Made by a program: the position numbers and the translations under genes | The notes under the pieces: generated by a model | Databases searched by the model: none | Told to the model about the DNA's origin: nothing | Seen by the model: the letters and a program-made list of their open reading frames with translations, nothing else | Source of the DNA: Pseudopyrenochaeta lycopersici | Taxonomy: Eukaryota; Ascomycota; Dothideomycetes; Pleosporales; Pseudopyrenochaetaceae | Reading direction: 5' to 3' | NCBI GenBank assembly: GCA_003313425.1 | Contig: NHZP01000031.1 | Location: 62,001-126,000, forward strand | DNA: 64,000 nucleotides | Part shown: positions 11,333-21,747 of the stretch, piece after piece | Numbering within the stretch: the first letter of the stretch is position 1 | Layout of the letters: each line of letters starts with the position of its first letter

Positions 11333-13921
11333 ATGCCGTGGCTGTTCGGGCGAAGAAGCGGCAAGGCCGCCAAATTAAAAGAGGGTCGATCCGCTGCCGT
11401 TACAGACAGGAAGCCGCCTGTCGCAGAGCCACCCAGCACCACCCACGCCAGCCATGCCCTGCGACGCGGCCCCAGCCAGCGCAGTGGCCGCCGGAGACGG
11501 GGCAGTTCGCGCTCCTCGGCCTCGATGCGCGACGTTGAGAAGCATGCGCCCGAAGCCTCGCTTGCCCAACAAGCCTACCTCGCCCAGTCCAGCGCCGAAG
11601 ACATCACCGCCCTGCCCTTCCAACGCCGCCTCCAGCACAGCCCCCACCTCCGCCCAGTGACGCAGGAACACGGCGGCATTCCCTACAACTTCCACTCCCC
11701 CTCGCACTCGAGCCTGCCCCCCAACGCCCGCGAGCGGGGCAAACTCCAGCGGCCCCAGTCACTGCGCAGGGATCCGGCCACCGAATCCTCCCTTGTCCGC
11801 CGAAAATCTAGCAGGAGGCGGAAAGATCATGACCACGTCCGCGAAGAAGAAATCCGCGCCATGACGTTTCCAATGCCCCAGAAGCGGCCAGCAGGCAACT
11901 CGGGCGGCATGCTGCGAAGAGACAGCAAGAAGGTCAAGGGCGCACTCAACCATCGATTCGAGCGCCCAACCTCCAACGTCTCGCTGCCCCTCGAAGACTC
12001 GATCCACTCCTCCATGTCGGGCAATTCGGAGCTCCGCGCCTTCCGCGTGAGCGCCTTCGACATGTTCTCGCCACGCCCGACCATTCGCTTCTCCCTCGGC
12101 TCCCAATACTACGGCGAGCGCACTGATCCCAACCTGTACAGCGAAAAGACGGAGTTGCGAAGGGACCGAAGACCCCTCAGTAGCCGGGATGACAAGCAGA
12201 GCAAGCGGTCGAGCAGGATCGATGACCTTGCAGACACGCTTGATGCCGGGGCGCTACGCGAGATCCTGGAACGAGACAAGCGTCGGAGAGAAAAGAAGGC
12301 AAAGGCAGACAATGAACGTCTACGACGCAGACTAGAACGACGTGCAGAGAAGCAGAGCACCACCGAAGTCGGGGCCACGTCGGCTATAGCAGGCACGCCT
12401 GCCACACCTCGCAGAGAAGCCATGGGCGTAGTTGGCCTGGGCATTGAGAAAGAGCCCCCGACGCCCATGGAAGACGTCCGCCCGTCCACTCCACAGCATT
12501 CCCAGAGAGTAGACACCCTTCCCGTCACACCCAGGACGCATGAATACAGCCAGCTCCCCACCCCACTGGAAAGCCCTATTGAAGAGCCCGTCGTGTCTGA
12601 TGCCCAGGCCATTCGCTACTCGCGCGGCAGCATTTCTGCGCCAGGACACTCCCGCGGCCCCTCGAATATCTCCCAACTGCCGGAGCTCATCTCAGAAAAG
12701 CCTGTACGAGAACCGCCCATTGAGTCTGTCGAGCAGGAACAGGATCCCACACGGAGCGGTTCCTTACATCCCGTCGACACTGTCGACACCGCTGCCACTT
12801 CCAAACGGCGCTCTACCCGTCGGCGTAGCTCAGATGGAAGGCGCATGGGTGTATTTGCGTCCTTGTTTCGACGAGGAAAGCGCAACTCGCAGGACCAGGG
12901 ACGAACCACACCGTCCGAGGTGTCTTTTTCCAACACATCACGGGAATCGATGTCTCGTCAACCCCTTCCCCCACATCTAGTCGGGGCGACCGCCCCGGCC
13001 ACGCCTCCGATCCAGATTCGAAGGCCGTCGAGTGTGCCAAGGCGCACAATGTCCAAGTTCAGAGAGGACCTCCCGGAATTCCCCCTCTCTCCACCAGATT
13101 CGCGCGTGCAGTCACCGGAAGTACCCTCGACCAGCGCTATTGCTGCCCGCCGAAGAAGCCAAGCACCATCAGATCTTCGGATGCACTCCGTATCGCCACT
13201 TGGTGCTCGATCGGACTCACCCGTCAGCCCAGGCGCACCGGTTGGCAATATCATGTCACAGTCTCTTGCCTCTGTCGATTCCGAGGCCTCATGGCTGTCC
13301 GGAAAACCGTTGAAGCGAGCATCGAACAAATCTCAAATGCGCTCGAGCATGGCCTCCTCGGCTGTACAGCCAAATCAGGATTTCAATAACTCGTATGAGG
13401 AGCTGGGTATGGCGGACGATGAATACTTCATGAGATTGACTCCGCAGCCAGACGAAAGGCGTAGATCAACCCACTCAAGTGACATGCTGGGGAGAAAAGC
13501 AAGTAGCACATTGATGGCGCTTGACGCAGCCGCCGAATCGGAAGAGGAAGAAGAGGCAACCGAATCTGCCCCAGCTCGGAAACCATCTGCCGATCAGAAT
13601 GAGCTCGTACAGAATGTCGTTGGCCGCCAGCCTACCATTATTCATCGTCAGCCACGTGTCAAATCCACTGAAGGGCTTCTTAGCATGTTCCAAGATGAAA
13701 AAGCTGCTCCCGAGTACAATGCAACTAATCTCATCAGCGCAGACCCTGGAACTCCAGACACGCCGGTATCAGATTCTGAACCGGTCATGGTACAACGTGC
13801 CAAAAGCGTCGATTTCGGCAAGGTTCATGCTCGTCACCTCAGCGCGGGCTCAGCCAAGCTTCTGGACATTCAAAAGCGATCGAGCACAACCTCACACGGC
13901 AGAGTGTCAGGACAGGAGTAG
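11333..13921 (+). CDS. Large disordered Ser/Arg-rich protein, unknown function
   Basis: A single-exon frame of 862 residues starting at an ATG in CACCCATGC context. The protein is basic and Ser/Pro/Arg-rich, with many RRxS-type sites that resemble basophilic kinase targets. A short charged helix, probably a coiled coil, follows a DDLADTLDAGALREILERD segment (about residues 297-345). Further short ordered islands include SLASVDSEASWLSGKPLKRA and NNSYEELGMADDEYFMRLTP. The overall pattern recalls a conserved but unnamed family of Pezizomycotina proteins; I cannot name it. No membrane segment or catalytic motif was seen. A scaffold or signalling role would be conjecture. Confidence 0.75.
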   Translation: MPWLFGRRSGKAAKLKEGRSAAVTDRKPPVAEPPSTTHASHALRRGPSQRSGRRRRGSSRSSASMRDVEKHAPEASLAQQAYLAQSSAEDITALPFQRRLQHSPHLRPVTQEHGGIPYNFHSPSHSSLPPNARERGKLQRPQSLRRDPATESSLVRRKSSRRRKDHDHVREEEIRAMTFPMPQKRPAGNSGGMLRRDSKKVKGALNHRFERPTSNVSLPLEDSIHSSMSGNSELRAFRVSAFDMFSPRPTIRFSLGSQYYGERTDPNLYSEKTELRRDRRPLSSRDDKQSKRSSRIDDLADTLDAGALREILERDKRRREKKAKADNERLRRRLERRAEKQSTTEVGATSAIAGTPATPRREAMGVVGLGIEKEPPTPMEDVRPSTPQHSQRVDTLPVTPRTHEYSQLPTPLESPIEEPVVSDAQAIRYSRGSISAPGHSRGPSNISQLPELISEKPVREPPIESVEQEQDPTRSGSLHPVDTVDTAATSKRRSTRRRSSDGRRMGVFASLFRRGKRNSQDQGRTTPSEVSFSNTSRESMSRQPLPPHLVGATAPATPPIQIRRPSSVPRRTMSKFREDLPEFPLSPPDSRVQSPEVPSTSAIAARRRSQAPSDLRMHSVSPLGARSDSPVSPGAPVGNIMSQSLASVDSEASWLSGKPLKRASNKSQMRSSMASSAVQPNQDFNNSYEELGMADDEYFMRLTPQPDERRRSTHSSDMLGRKASSTLMALDAAAESEEEEEATESAPARKPSADQNELVQNVVGRQPTIIHRQPRVKSTEGLLSMFQDEKAAPEYNATNLISADPGTPDTPVSDSEPVMVQRAKSVDFGKVHARHLSAGSAKLLDIQKRSSTTSHGRVSGQE

Positions 13922-15079
13922 ATGGCGTCTTGTCGGACGATGGACTATTCCAGGAACACATTAGTTTGCCAAACCGCGCCATTCCTTTTGCTTTCCCTTT
14001 GTATCTGCCAGTCTTTACAGGTCCCAACCCGAGTCGCTCACTACCTATTTCTTTACCCGTATTTTGTGTGATATGGCTTGGCAGCTTTTGTGTACGTTCC
14101 TGGATACCATCGCTACGAGAGGCAAAACTATTGCTCTGTTGAGGCTTCTGTGTTGCCGAATTGGCAAAAGGTGCTTCTTTCAGCGAGATTGCATAGCGAG
14201 GCGTTGATAGGATATTTTCGGGGTATCTTTTCTTTTTCCTTGTAATACCCTCCTTTGGTTTATATGGTTAATAGGTGTTTTGGGGGTCTAGCACGGATAT
14301 AAACAAGCATCTGGCCTCGCAGGCCTAGTTTGAAACGCAAACTAATTCTGGCGTATTTGGGAACGGGGATGCATGGACATTGGCAATTCCGCTGAAGACA
14401 TGTGGCTGCACCAGGCAGCCTGCGTCCATATATCTCTCTGAACAGGCACAATAGTTTGTGATCGGCTGTATTCATGGCTGTGTATATGTAATCTCTTCGC
14501 TATTCACATTCTCCTCCCCGGTGCAGTGGCGTCTGTCAGTTTCCGGTCAAATATGCCATTGGAGTAGAGACTATTCTGTCGAGGAAGACGGGGTTTTGGG
14601 GCGTTTGACTGAGCAAACTGCTTATCATGCCAATTTGCTTATTCACATGGCACGGCTGATTGTGAAGGAGGCGGATGCCCACCTTGCCTAACAAAGCAGG
14701 CAAGGCCCTTGGTGGGGCTTTCGGCCGGTCGGGCAATCACGTCATCCATCGTCGCAGCCCACTCTGGCGTATGTACAGTAATCCATTATCATGGCGTATA
14801 CCTAAGAAGCCTTTTCTCCACCAGCTATTGCGCATTCTCCCTCCACTACCCAGCACATTTGTAAGTCAGACTCTTCTCTTTCTGTCTGTTTTCCCCACCC
14901 CTCTTCCTGTGCTCGGCAACTGCCCGATTTGCGCAGGGACTCTGACGCCTTTGCCGAAAAATAAGCGCAGCAATCCATCACCGAAGTGTAATCGGCATTG
15001 GCGTCTAGTACATTCCATTAGCCACGTCTTTGAAATCGCCTCTCTCTTCCGTCTCACTTTCCTTCGCTGTACATATATC
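13922..15079. other. Intergenic, no gene recognised
   Basis: Contains the 3' UTR of the preceding gene (T-rich around 14225-14245) and the thioredoxin promoter. The frame open from 14675 into the thioredoxin leader is mostly upstream sequence. A CT-rich stretch precedes the thioredoxin start. Confidence 0.5.
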
Positions 15080-15698
15080 ATGTTTGCGCCGTCGTCACTA
15101 CGAGTCACTAGAAGCCTACTTACCTCTGCGCGTCTGCAAACAGCTTCCCTCAACCCCACATCGACCGCGAACCTCTACCGGCCCCTCCTCACCCAAAAGT
15201 TCTTTTCCACTACAGCCAAAATGAGCGACGAGAAGAAAGGCGTCCATAACCTCCAGACGTGAGTGCTCTGATGCCCGCTGCATGTCTTAGAATGGCGGCA
15301 CAAAATTTCAAGAAGAGACGCTAACCGCCCGTGTCATGCGCAGCAAGTCGGCATTCGACGAGGCACTGAACGACAAGGAGACACTCATGGTTCTTGACTG
15401 CTTCGCTACTTGGTGCGGCCCATGCAAAGTTATTGCTCCTCAGGTTGTCAAGTAAGTTTCTGCGGCCTCATGCTCCACTATTCCCGCATTTGTTGATTTC
15501 CAAAGATTCTCCGACAAATACCCCAACGCGCGCTTCTTCAAGCTTGACGTCGACGAGGTCCCCGACGTTGCACAAGAACTCGGTATCCGCGCCATGCCTA
15601 CCTTTCTTCTTTTCAAGGGCGGCGACAAGGTTGCTGAGGTCGTAGGCGCCAACCCCAAGGCGCTCGAGGCCGCTATCCAGGCCAACCTTGAGGCATAG
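15080..15698 (+). CDS. Thioredoxin with N-terminal mitochondrial-type leader
   Basis: Three exons (15080-15258, 15344-15451, 15506-15698) give 159 residues; introns are 85 and 54 bp with GTGAGT and GTAAGT donors. Residues 1-47 are rich in Ser, Leu and Arg with few acids and end in FFSTTAKM, typical of a mitochondrial presequence. The rest is a complete thioredoxin: active site ATWCGPCK, then [18 protein letters not shown] and the cis-Pro motif AMPTFLLFK. It reduces protein disulfides using thioredoxin reductase. A second in-frame ATG at 15221 (MSDEKKG) sits exactly at the start of the mature domain and would yield a 112-residue cytosolic form. Confidence 0.92.
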
Positions 15699-16695
15699 AG
15701 TGCACGTGGGCACCACTAGCTATCTCGTTCGGCATGCAAGCATAGGGTTTGGGTATCCAAGGGCAGTTTTATGGCTACTTGCCTGGGTTGATTGATGGGC
15801 ATGGCAGAGATGGAGGAAACTGATGATCATAATACCATCTTTGAAATAAAATGACCTATTATAGATTCCAATCTTTTCCGTATGGCCGATTCACCATATT
15901 GCGGTATTGCCCGTTCACAGAGGGAGCTAACAGTGGTAGGATACCTTACAAACGCGACTTTGTTGACTGGCCGGCTTGCACTAACCTCAAGCCAACCGAC
16001 ATTTACCAATGCGATACTGGATAAACGCCCAAATCGATGAATAAATTTCGTCGGACTTGACGACAGACACAGCACCGTACCGGCTTATGGTTCCTGAGGT
16101 CCCTCTGCGATATAGGTTAAGATGGAATATTCTGTTGGATGCGCCTGGGAGATCGACAGAAAAGGAGCACATACCATCCTACCAGCAGAATCGCTGTGAG
16201 GTCTTTGTATGACTGGCAAGTCGGTTTTGGGTTGATTTTCTTCGCTCCGTGATGGTCTAGACCCAATGTTGATCAGGCCATTCTTGTAGTGAACCAGTCC
16301 ATCTGAGACCGCACAGCAACCCGAACGGGTCGAATATGGACGACCTACGTCAAGAACGAGTTTCAGCCATTCATTTTGCGCTAGGTGCATACCGAACCAG
16401 CACAACCTATATGAAGACATCGAGTACGTTGTGTTGACCGGTACTGGCATCTCATCATGAACGCGTAGTACATACCTGAGTTTGTTGCAAGTATGCTGTC
16501 CACCTGTTGAACGGTCAACACAAACATCTGGAGCCACGAACTAAAAACCATGATTCAGAATCACAAACGTACTTGAAAGTATACTGACTTCAAACTCGTG
16601 CAGCACCCAGAATCAGGATGTCATAGTAAATTAATATAAAACAAATACATGATCCATTTGAACCTCCAGAAGGATTAACTCCAGCAAGACATAGA
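15699..16695. other. Intergenic, possible unconfirmed spliced gene on minus strand
   Basis: About 1 kb between convergent genes. On the minus strand, 16085-16537 is open for 151 codons without an ATG start. It contains candidate splice signals (a GTATGT donor after CNKLR near 16477 and ATAG acceptors). No family resemblance was found and I could not assemble a convincing gene. The rest looks like 3' UTR. Confidence 0.35.
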
Positions 16696-17841
16696 CTAGT
16701 ACAAGTTCTCTGCCCATTTTAGAATTTCCTCAGCGCCCCGCTCCCAGTCTACGTGATTCTGCAAATGATGAGCCACACCCTTCACAATCTTGAACACTAC
16801 ACCGTCCTGCTCCCCACTCTCTTCATCCTCAGTTATCAGACCAGGCTCAGAGATGCCGTCTAACTTCCCTGCTCTCAAGCAAGAGTGGAAAGCTGTACGA
16901 TACCGCTTTGCTGCATCTCGCAACACAGTCGGCGTACACAAGACATCCTGTTCCGCAGCCAAGACTAAAAACCTTGGCGCAATGCCAAATGAAGGAGCCT
17001 TTGCGTTTGTAAGCTTCCGAGGCGTCCATCCGATGATTTGCTGGATAACGTCTGGGCCGGTCACGAACGGAGAGAGAGTTTGCATCGGCCAGCACATACT
17101 CTCATACGGTGCGAGAAGGCTTTCCAAGTCTTTGACGACAGATGTGGGGGTTTGTGAGGAGAAGAAGGCATCATGGACTTGCTTGGTGGTTGCGAGAAGG
17201 TATCTGGAATGGAAGAAGCGGTAATAGAAGTTTAGGGGAGCTGAGAGAAACCAGAATCTATAGCAGGACCACCTAAAGACTGTTAATCGAATTTCTCCGA
17301 AAGTGAACAAGATTGTAACGTACGATCCAAATCCTGGCACGGCAGCAAGCATACAGAATCCTTGCACAGTTACCAGTCTCCTACTCAAAACATACTGACT
17401 TAATGCTCCACCCGCTGAATGACTTATCAGTACCATTCTAGTCTTCTCTTTACTCTTCTTTCGTCCGCTCTCTAATCTCTCCGCCTCTTCTACCCCAGCG
17501 ATCAAATCGGCGGCAATCTTTCCCCTTGATGTGAAATACATCTGCCAAAAGCCTGGATACCAGCTCTTTCCATGGCCGCGGTAGCTGACAGCGTAGCACG
17601 GGTAGCCGCGCTGCGAGAAGAATCTCATGTAAGGAATCCAGACCGAGGCGCAGCCGAAGCCGCCATGGGCAAAGAAGAGGGGGGGCTTGTTGCTGGTGGA
17701 ATTGCTGGGTAGGGCTGAGAGGAGCTCAAGCGGACCAGAGGGTGTCTGAACATAGGACCGTGAAACACCCTCAGGAAGCGGTGTGCCAGCTGGAGGATTT
17801 GGTGATGGAGTGCGCCATTGGAGAACAAAGGGGCCAAACAT
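16696..17841 (-). CDS. Alpha/beta hydrolase
   Basis: Two exons, 17324-17841 and 16696-17272, give 364 residues starting at MFGPFVLQW. The frame stays open upstream but with no ATG, so 17841 is the start. The 51-bp intron (GTACGT, branch ATTAAC, TTTAG) has no stop and is a multiple of three; removing it joins GFGS to WSCYRFWFL, which reads naturally. Fold landmarks are the oxyanion HGGFG near residue 55, the nucleophile elbow SHSAGG near 129 (Ser instead of the usual first Gly of GxSxG), acid Asp in AAEQDVL and His in KGVAHH. The substrate is unknown. An esterase, lipase or serine hydrolase role is likely from the family. Confidence 0.82.
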   Translation of the reverse strand: MFGPFVLQWRTPSPNPPAGTPLPEGVSRSYVQTPSGPLELLSALPSNSTSNKPPLFFAHGGFGCASVWIPYMRFFSQRGYPCYAVSYRGHGKSWYPGFWQMYFTSRGKIAADLIAGVEEAERLESGRKKSKEKTRMVLISHSAGGALSQYVLSRRLVTVQGFCMLAAVPGFGSYVTILFTFGEIRLTVFRWSCYRFWFLSAPLNFYYRFFHSRYLLATTKQVHDAFFSSQTPTSVVKDLESLLAPYESMCWPMQTLSPFVTGPDVIQQIIGWTPRKLTNAKAPSFGIAPRFLVLAAEQDVLCTPTVLRDAAKRYRTAFHSCLRAGKLDGISEPGLITEDEESGEQDGVVFKIVKGVAHHLQNHVDWERGAEEILKWAENLY

Positions 17842-18612
17842 TGCGGTGGTCTCGAAGCTGAACTGGCGACTCTGGTGCACCAAGTAGAGAATTGCTTCAG
17901 GAGTGATAAAACTATTCAAGGGGATGCTAACAAACACGTTGTTGAATTGTAAAAGACTTCTCACATCACCAGTGGTTTAACTCAAGATATACGCAGTGCC
18001 CTCCTGAATTAATTGAAAGGGCGCGTGGACAACGATTACTTCCGTGACACGGAGAGCGGCGTCTCGGGATCACGATGAGGCTTAAAAAGGCAAGCACAGG
18101 CGAACATAGGACTCTTTCAGCCGCACATCGCAGACTTAGCTGTCCACCTGCCGATGTGACGTTACTATAATTCCCATAGGCTCTGATATGCTAAACGGAT
18201 TGCCTGGGATGACTGATCTGTCTGCTTGAACGATGAGTGAGTGGTGAGGTTGCTGAGGCACAACGCTAGCGCCGGTCGGGCAAAGCGCCATTTAGTTGTA
18301 CTAGTCTCCGATTCTTCCTCGTTCAACTCCTCCGACATGCATTTGGCTCCGATTCTCTCCTTTACTGTTACTTCTCAAGGGCGTGTTCGATGGCCTGCAC
18401 GTCGAGAATCTTACTATCAGATAGACTCTCTACTCGAACCCAAGGTTGGTTGGTTGCCATGCGGTACCTGATCAATCTTCAATTTGTAACTACAATATGA
18501 AAGCGACTTAGATCGTGCAAACGGTGGTAGACACGGCCACACCCCCTCCTTGCTGTTTAATTCCCTCCAAACTATAGTGCTCCCTTGCTTACTTTCGAAG
18601 CAAACAGAGCAT
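17842..18612. other. Intergenic between two minus-strand genes
   Basis: About 770 bp containing the ammonium transporter 3' UTR and the hydrolase promoter. No gene was recognised. Confidence 0.5.
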
Positions 18613-20376
18613 TTAGGCTTCCTTCGCAGGAACAGGAGCAGGCGGAGCTTGGCTGCTGGCGCTGCTCGCATTAGCCTCGTAGGTGTGTTGCTCCATCATA
18701 CTCCAATCGCCAATAGTCTCCTCGTAGAACTGGTCATTATCGAGACCCATCATCTCAGCCTCCGAGCTGACACGTAGATGCATACCGGGGATGTATTTCA
18801 GAGCATACAACAGAATGCATGACACGACAAAAGCATAGGCAGCAATGGTCACAATCTCAGCGAGTTGGCGGCCAACCTGGATGCCCACGCCGTCCATGCC
18901 ACCGAGACCATCGTAGGGGCCCATGCCGTCAAGGTCGTAGATCCAAGCCTGACCGAAGATTCCAGTAAGGAATGACCCTACCATGCCGCCAATACCGTGG
19001 AGCTTGAAGACATCCATGCCTTCATCAATCTTTATCCACCTATCGACATTTTTGCATAGGGAACAGATTGCGCCAGTGACAAAGCCAATAAGCGCAGCGA
19101 TCCATAACGATACGTATCCTGCAGCGGGTGTGATGCCAACAAGGCCAGCGATGGCGCCTGAACATGCGCCAACTACGGAGAAGTGGCCTTTGGTACGGAT
19201 GTACTCGACAAAGACCCAGCCCAAGACGCCGAAGGAAGCGGCCGTGTTGGTGTTGAACGCAGCCAACATGGAGCGGAGACTGCCTAGACGACGTCAGCCT
19301 GTCTTCTTTTTATAGACATCTTTTAAGACACCTACCGTTTAAAGCACTTCCGCCATTGAAACCAAACCAGCCAAACCAAATGAGAACAGTGCCAATAAAT
19401 ACAAGTGTGGGGTTATGTGCTTTTCCGTGGATCTTATCGCCCTTGGGCAGGCGCTTGCCGAGAACAAAGGCGTACGCAAGTGCAGACCATCCGGAAGCGA
19501 TGTGGACTGGGCCGCCACCAGCAAAATCCAAAGAGGGAAGATTGAACAGCCAGCCATTACTACGATCATGTCAGTGGGCGTTCCATTCTATGATGCGGGG
19601 GAGATGGGTAGTTACGCATTCCAGGTCCAACAAGCGATAGGACAATACACAATGGTGGCCCAGCAGAACGCGAAGATCATGGAAGGCAGAATGCGACCAC
19701 GTTCAAAGGATCCACCAATGACGAGCTGCACTGTGCAGGCACAAAAGAGCATCTGGTAGAGGCCTAATTCAACGTCAGTGTACGCTCAGCTTCGGATTGC
19801 TAGTAGCGTACAGAATACGATTTCAGGTAGGAATGATGAGCCAGGAGACGGAGCAGACATGACATTCTTGAGGCCAAAATTGGCCATGTTTCCAATGAAA
19901 GGGCTAGCGGTGCGAGAGTAGGCAAGCGAATAGCCCCAGAACATCCATTGGAAGCAAACCCTAGAAAAATTATCAGCTATATGCAAAAACAAAGCCCATG
20001 ATGGTTAACTCACACTCCCATGACAGCAAACGACTGAAATAGCAGAGCCAGCGCCGACTTGCGGCGAGCAAGACCTGAGTACAGGAACCCGATACCGGGG
20101 ATTATAAGCCAAACAAGGAAGGCCATGATCTATTGTAGGTCAGTTCCGACTTCCTCGGGCCTGTATGACTTGACAACAACTCACCATCAGGTAGATATAA
20201 TGAAACTCGAGTGCCTGGTACTGAGTATTGACATTCTCAATATCAGGATTGCCACCATTGGGCTTTGCCTCATCGAACTCCGGCTGTGTGTTTGTTAGAC
20301 TGTTTGTTACTCTGAGCCATTGATGTTTCACTCAAGGCAGCCTTACAACAACTGGTTCATGTCTGGGGTACAGCAT
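18613..20376 (-). CDS. Ammonium transporter (AMT/MEP family)
   Basis: Seven exons: 20347-20376, 20185-20283, 20014-20129, 19812-19960, 19616-19763, 19336-19559 and 18613-19283. They give 478 residues. All six introns are 48-63 bp with GT/AG ends and fit phase throughout. The first exon is only ten codons. Eleven membrane segments are expected. Family marks include LYSGLARRKSALALLFQSF, FQWMFWGYSLAYS, GGGPVHIASGWSALAY (pore His) and MDVFKLHGIGGMVGSF (second pore His). The C-terminal tail is cytosolic. It imports ammonium at the plasma membrane; fungal MEP-type genes are usually nitrogen-repressed, which fits the GATA sites upstream. I cannot say which of the fungal paralogues this is. Confidence 0.93.
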
Positions 20377-21747
20377 GTTGCCGGTATCAACCTGTCAATG
20401 TACTCCGACTGGAACGATCAAGTTGTTATTGTGAGAAGAGAGGCAAAGCTACAGGGGGTGTATGGACTCCTATATACGTTTTCAGCGTCTGCATCCTTCC
20501 GCTAATTTCCAAGGACTGATGACCCGGCGCGAGGGAACTCGGCAAGTGCTCTCATCTCCCCAGGCGCCTCCAACTCTTTTGCAGAACGCCGTCTTGGCAG
20601 AGATAAGCTGGCTGTCAAAATCCCCTGTTGAGTGCCAGGCCGATGGCGTCTCGCGGAAGGATTGTGCTTGTTCTGCTTCGAGATAGTACCACCTAGGTGA
20701 GAACGAAGAAGTCAAGCACGCCAGATCGTACGTGGGACTAGGCCAAGCCCAAAGGAAAGTCTGCATTTGTTGGTCGACAACGTGGTGGACACGAGCGTTG
20801 ATGATGATAAGGGACTGTCCCCAAAAAGTTAGTAGCTGTTCCTGGAATGATAACGCCACCGGGATCTAGGGTGATTGGAGCGCATGGGCGGGCTTGCCGT
20901 ACGCTGTTATTAACCGAAAGAATTGCGATGTGTAAAGGCCTGTACTGGAAAGATAGACGGGCGTTTAAACGTCTTGTCTATCAAAATCCAAGTCAAGCCT
21001 TACACAATTCATTGCTTTTGCAGCGGTTCGTGGTTCCTGATTCGTTGCCGTGATCCGTGTATCCGGACGTCAGGAATTGCCGCGACGCCACGAGGCCTGA
21101 CCACCACTTCGTTCGCTTGCATCGTTGATCTGCACATTGGCCTTTCAATGGCAATGTTTTTGTTAGCGGTATTGCATTTGGGCTTTACGGCGCCCGTATT
21201 ACAAGGCGTGATGTACTTCACGGTGTCATAAGGAATGGCATTGGGGTTTTGATACGAACTCGAGACTAGACATCAATTTGCCATCCTCCATCGGGGTTAC
21301 TTTGCATAGGCTATGTTGGAGATGAAGAGCACATTACCCTTGCTAATGGGCCCCCCCCTTTTTTTTTGTCTTCCCACGCTTTCGAACACGTCTTTGCAGT
21401 GTAGCTGGGTCTGTCACCCCATTTTTCTACTACATTTGATAGCCATAAGCATCTTATTCTCACCGTTGACTCTATATAGATGTGGTTTTCTTTCACTACT
21501 TGTTTAGCGAACCGCGTTGGCCTGGCACCTTGCAAGGTTCCAGGATTAGGTGGCCAACGCTTGCGATTCAGGTGATGAGGGCGTAAAGTAGGAATGCAGA
21601 AAGGAAGCGATTCGGTGAGCGAATTCTGCTTGAGCAGGTAGCATTGAAGGCATCCGATGTCTTTCCCGGGCAAAGGCAATAGGAATTAGACGCTTACATG
21701 GTGGAAGCGACCTGAGCGAGGCATGTCCATGTCGAAGAGCATGTATA
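20377..21747. other. Intergenic with transporter promoter
   Basis: About 1.4 kb upstream of the ammonium transporter, extending to the 3' end of the PQ-loop gene. Apart from the GATA sites it holds a C9T9-type homopolymer junction near 21351-21368. No gene was recognised. Confidence 0.5.
20601..20957 (-). promoter_or_regulatory. GATA-factor (AreA/NIT2-type) site cluster
   Basis: Four HGATAR matches lie 225-580 bp upstream of the ammonium transporter start: AGATAA at 20601-20606, AGATAG at 20683-20688, TGATAA at 20805-20810 and AGATAG at 20952-20957. AreA-type GATA factors activate nitrogen-uptake genes through such sites. The motif is short, so some could be chance; the cluster and its target make regulation plausible. 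Confidence 0.45.

Noticed and set aside
17842..17964. Upstream extension of the alpha/beta hydrolase
   Set aside because: Its apparent start is GTG; the first ATG is at 17841 and gives a family-like beginning.
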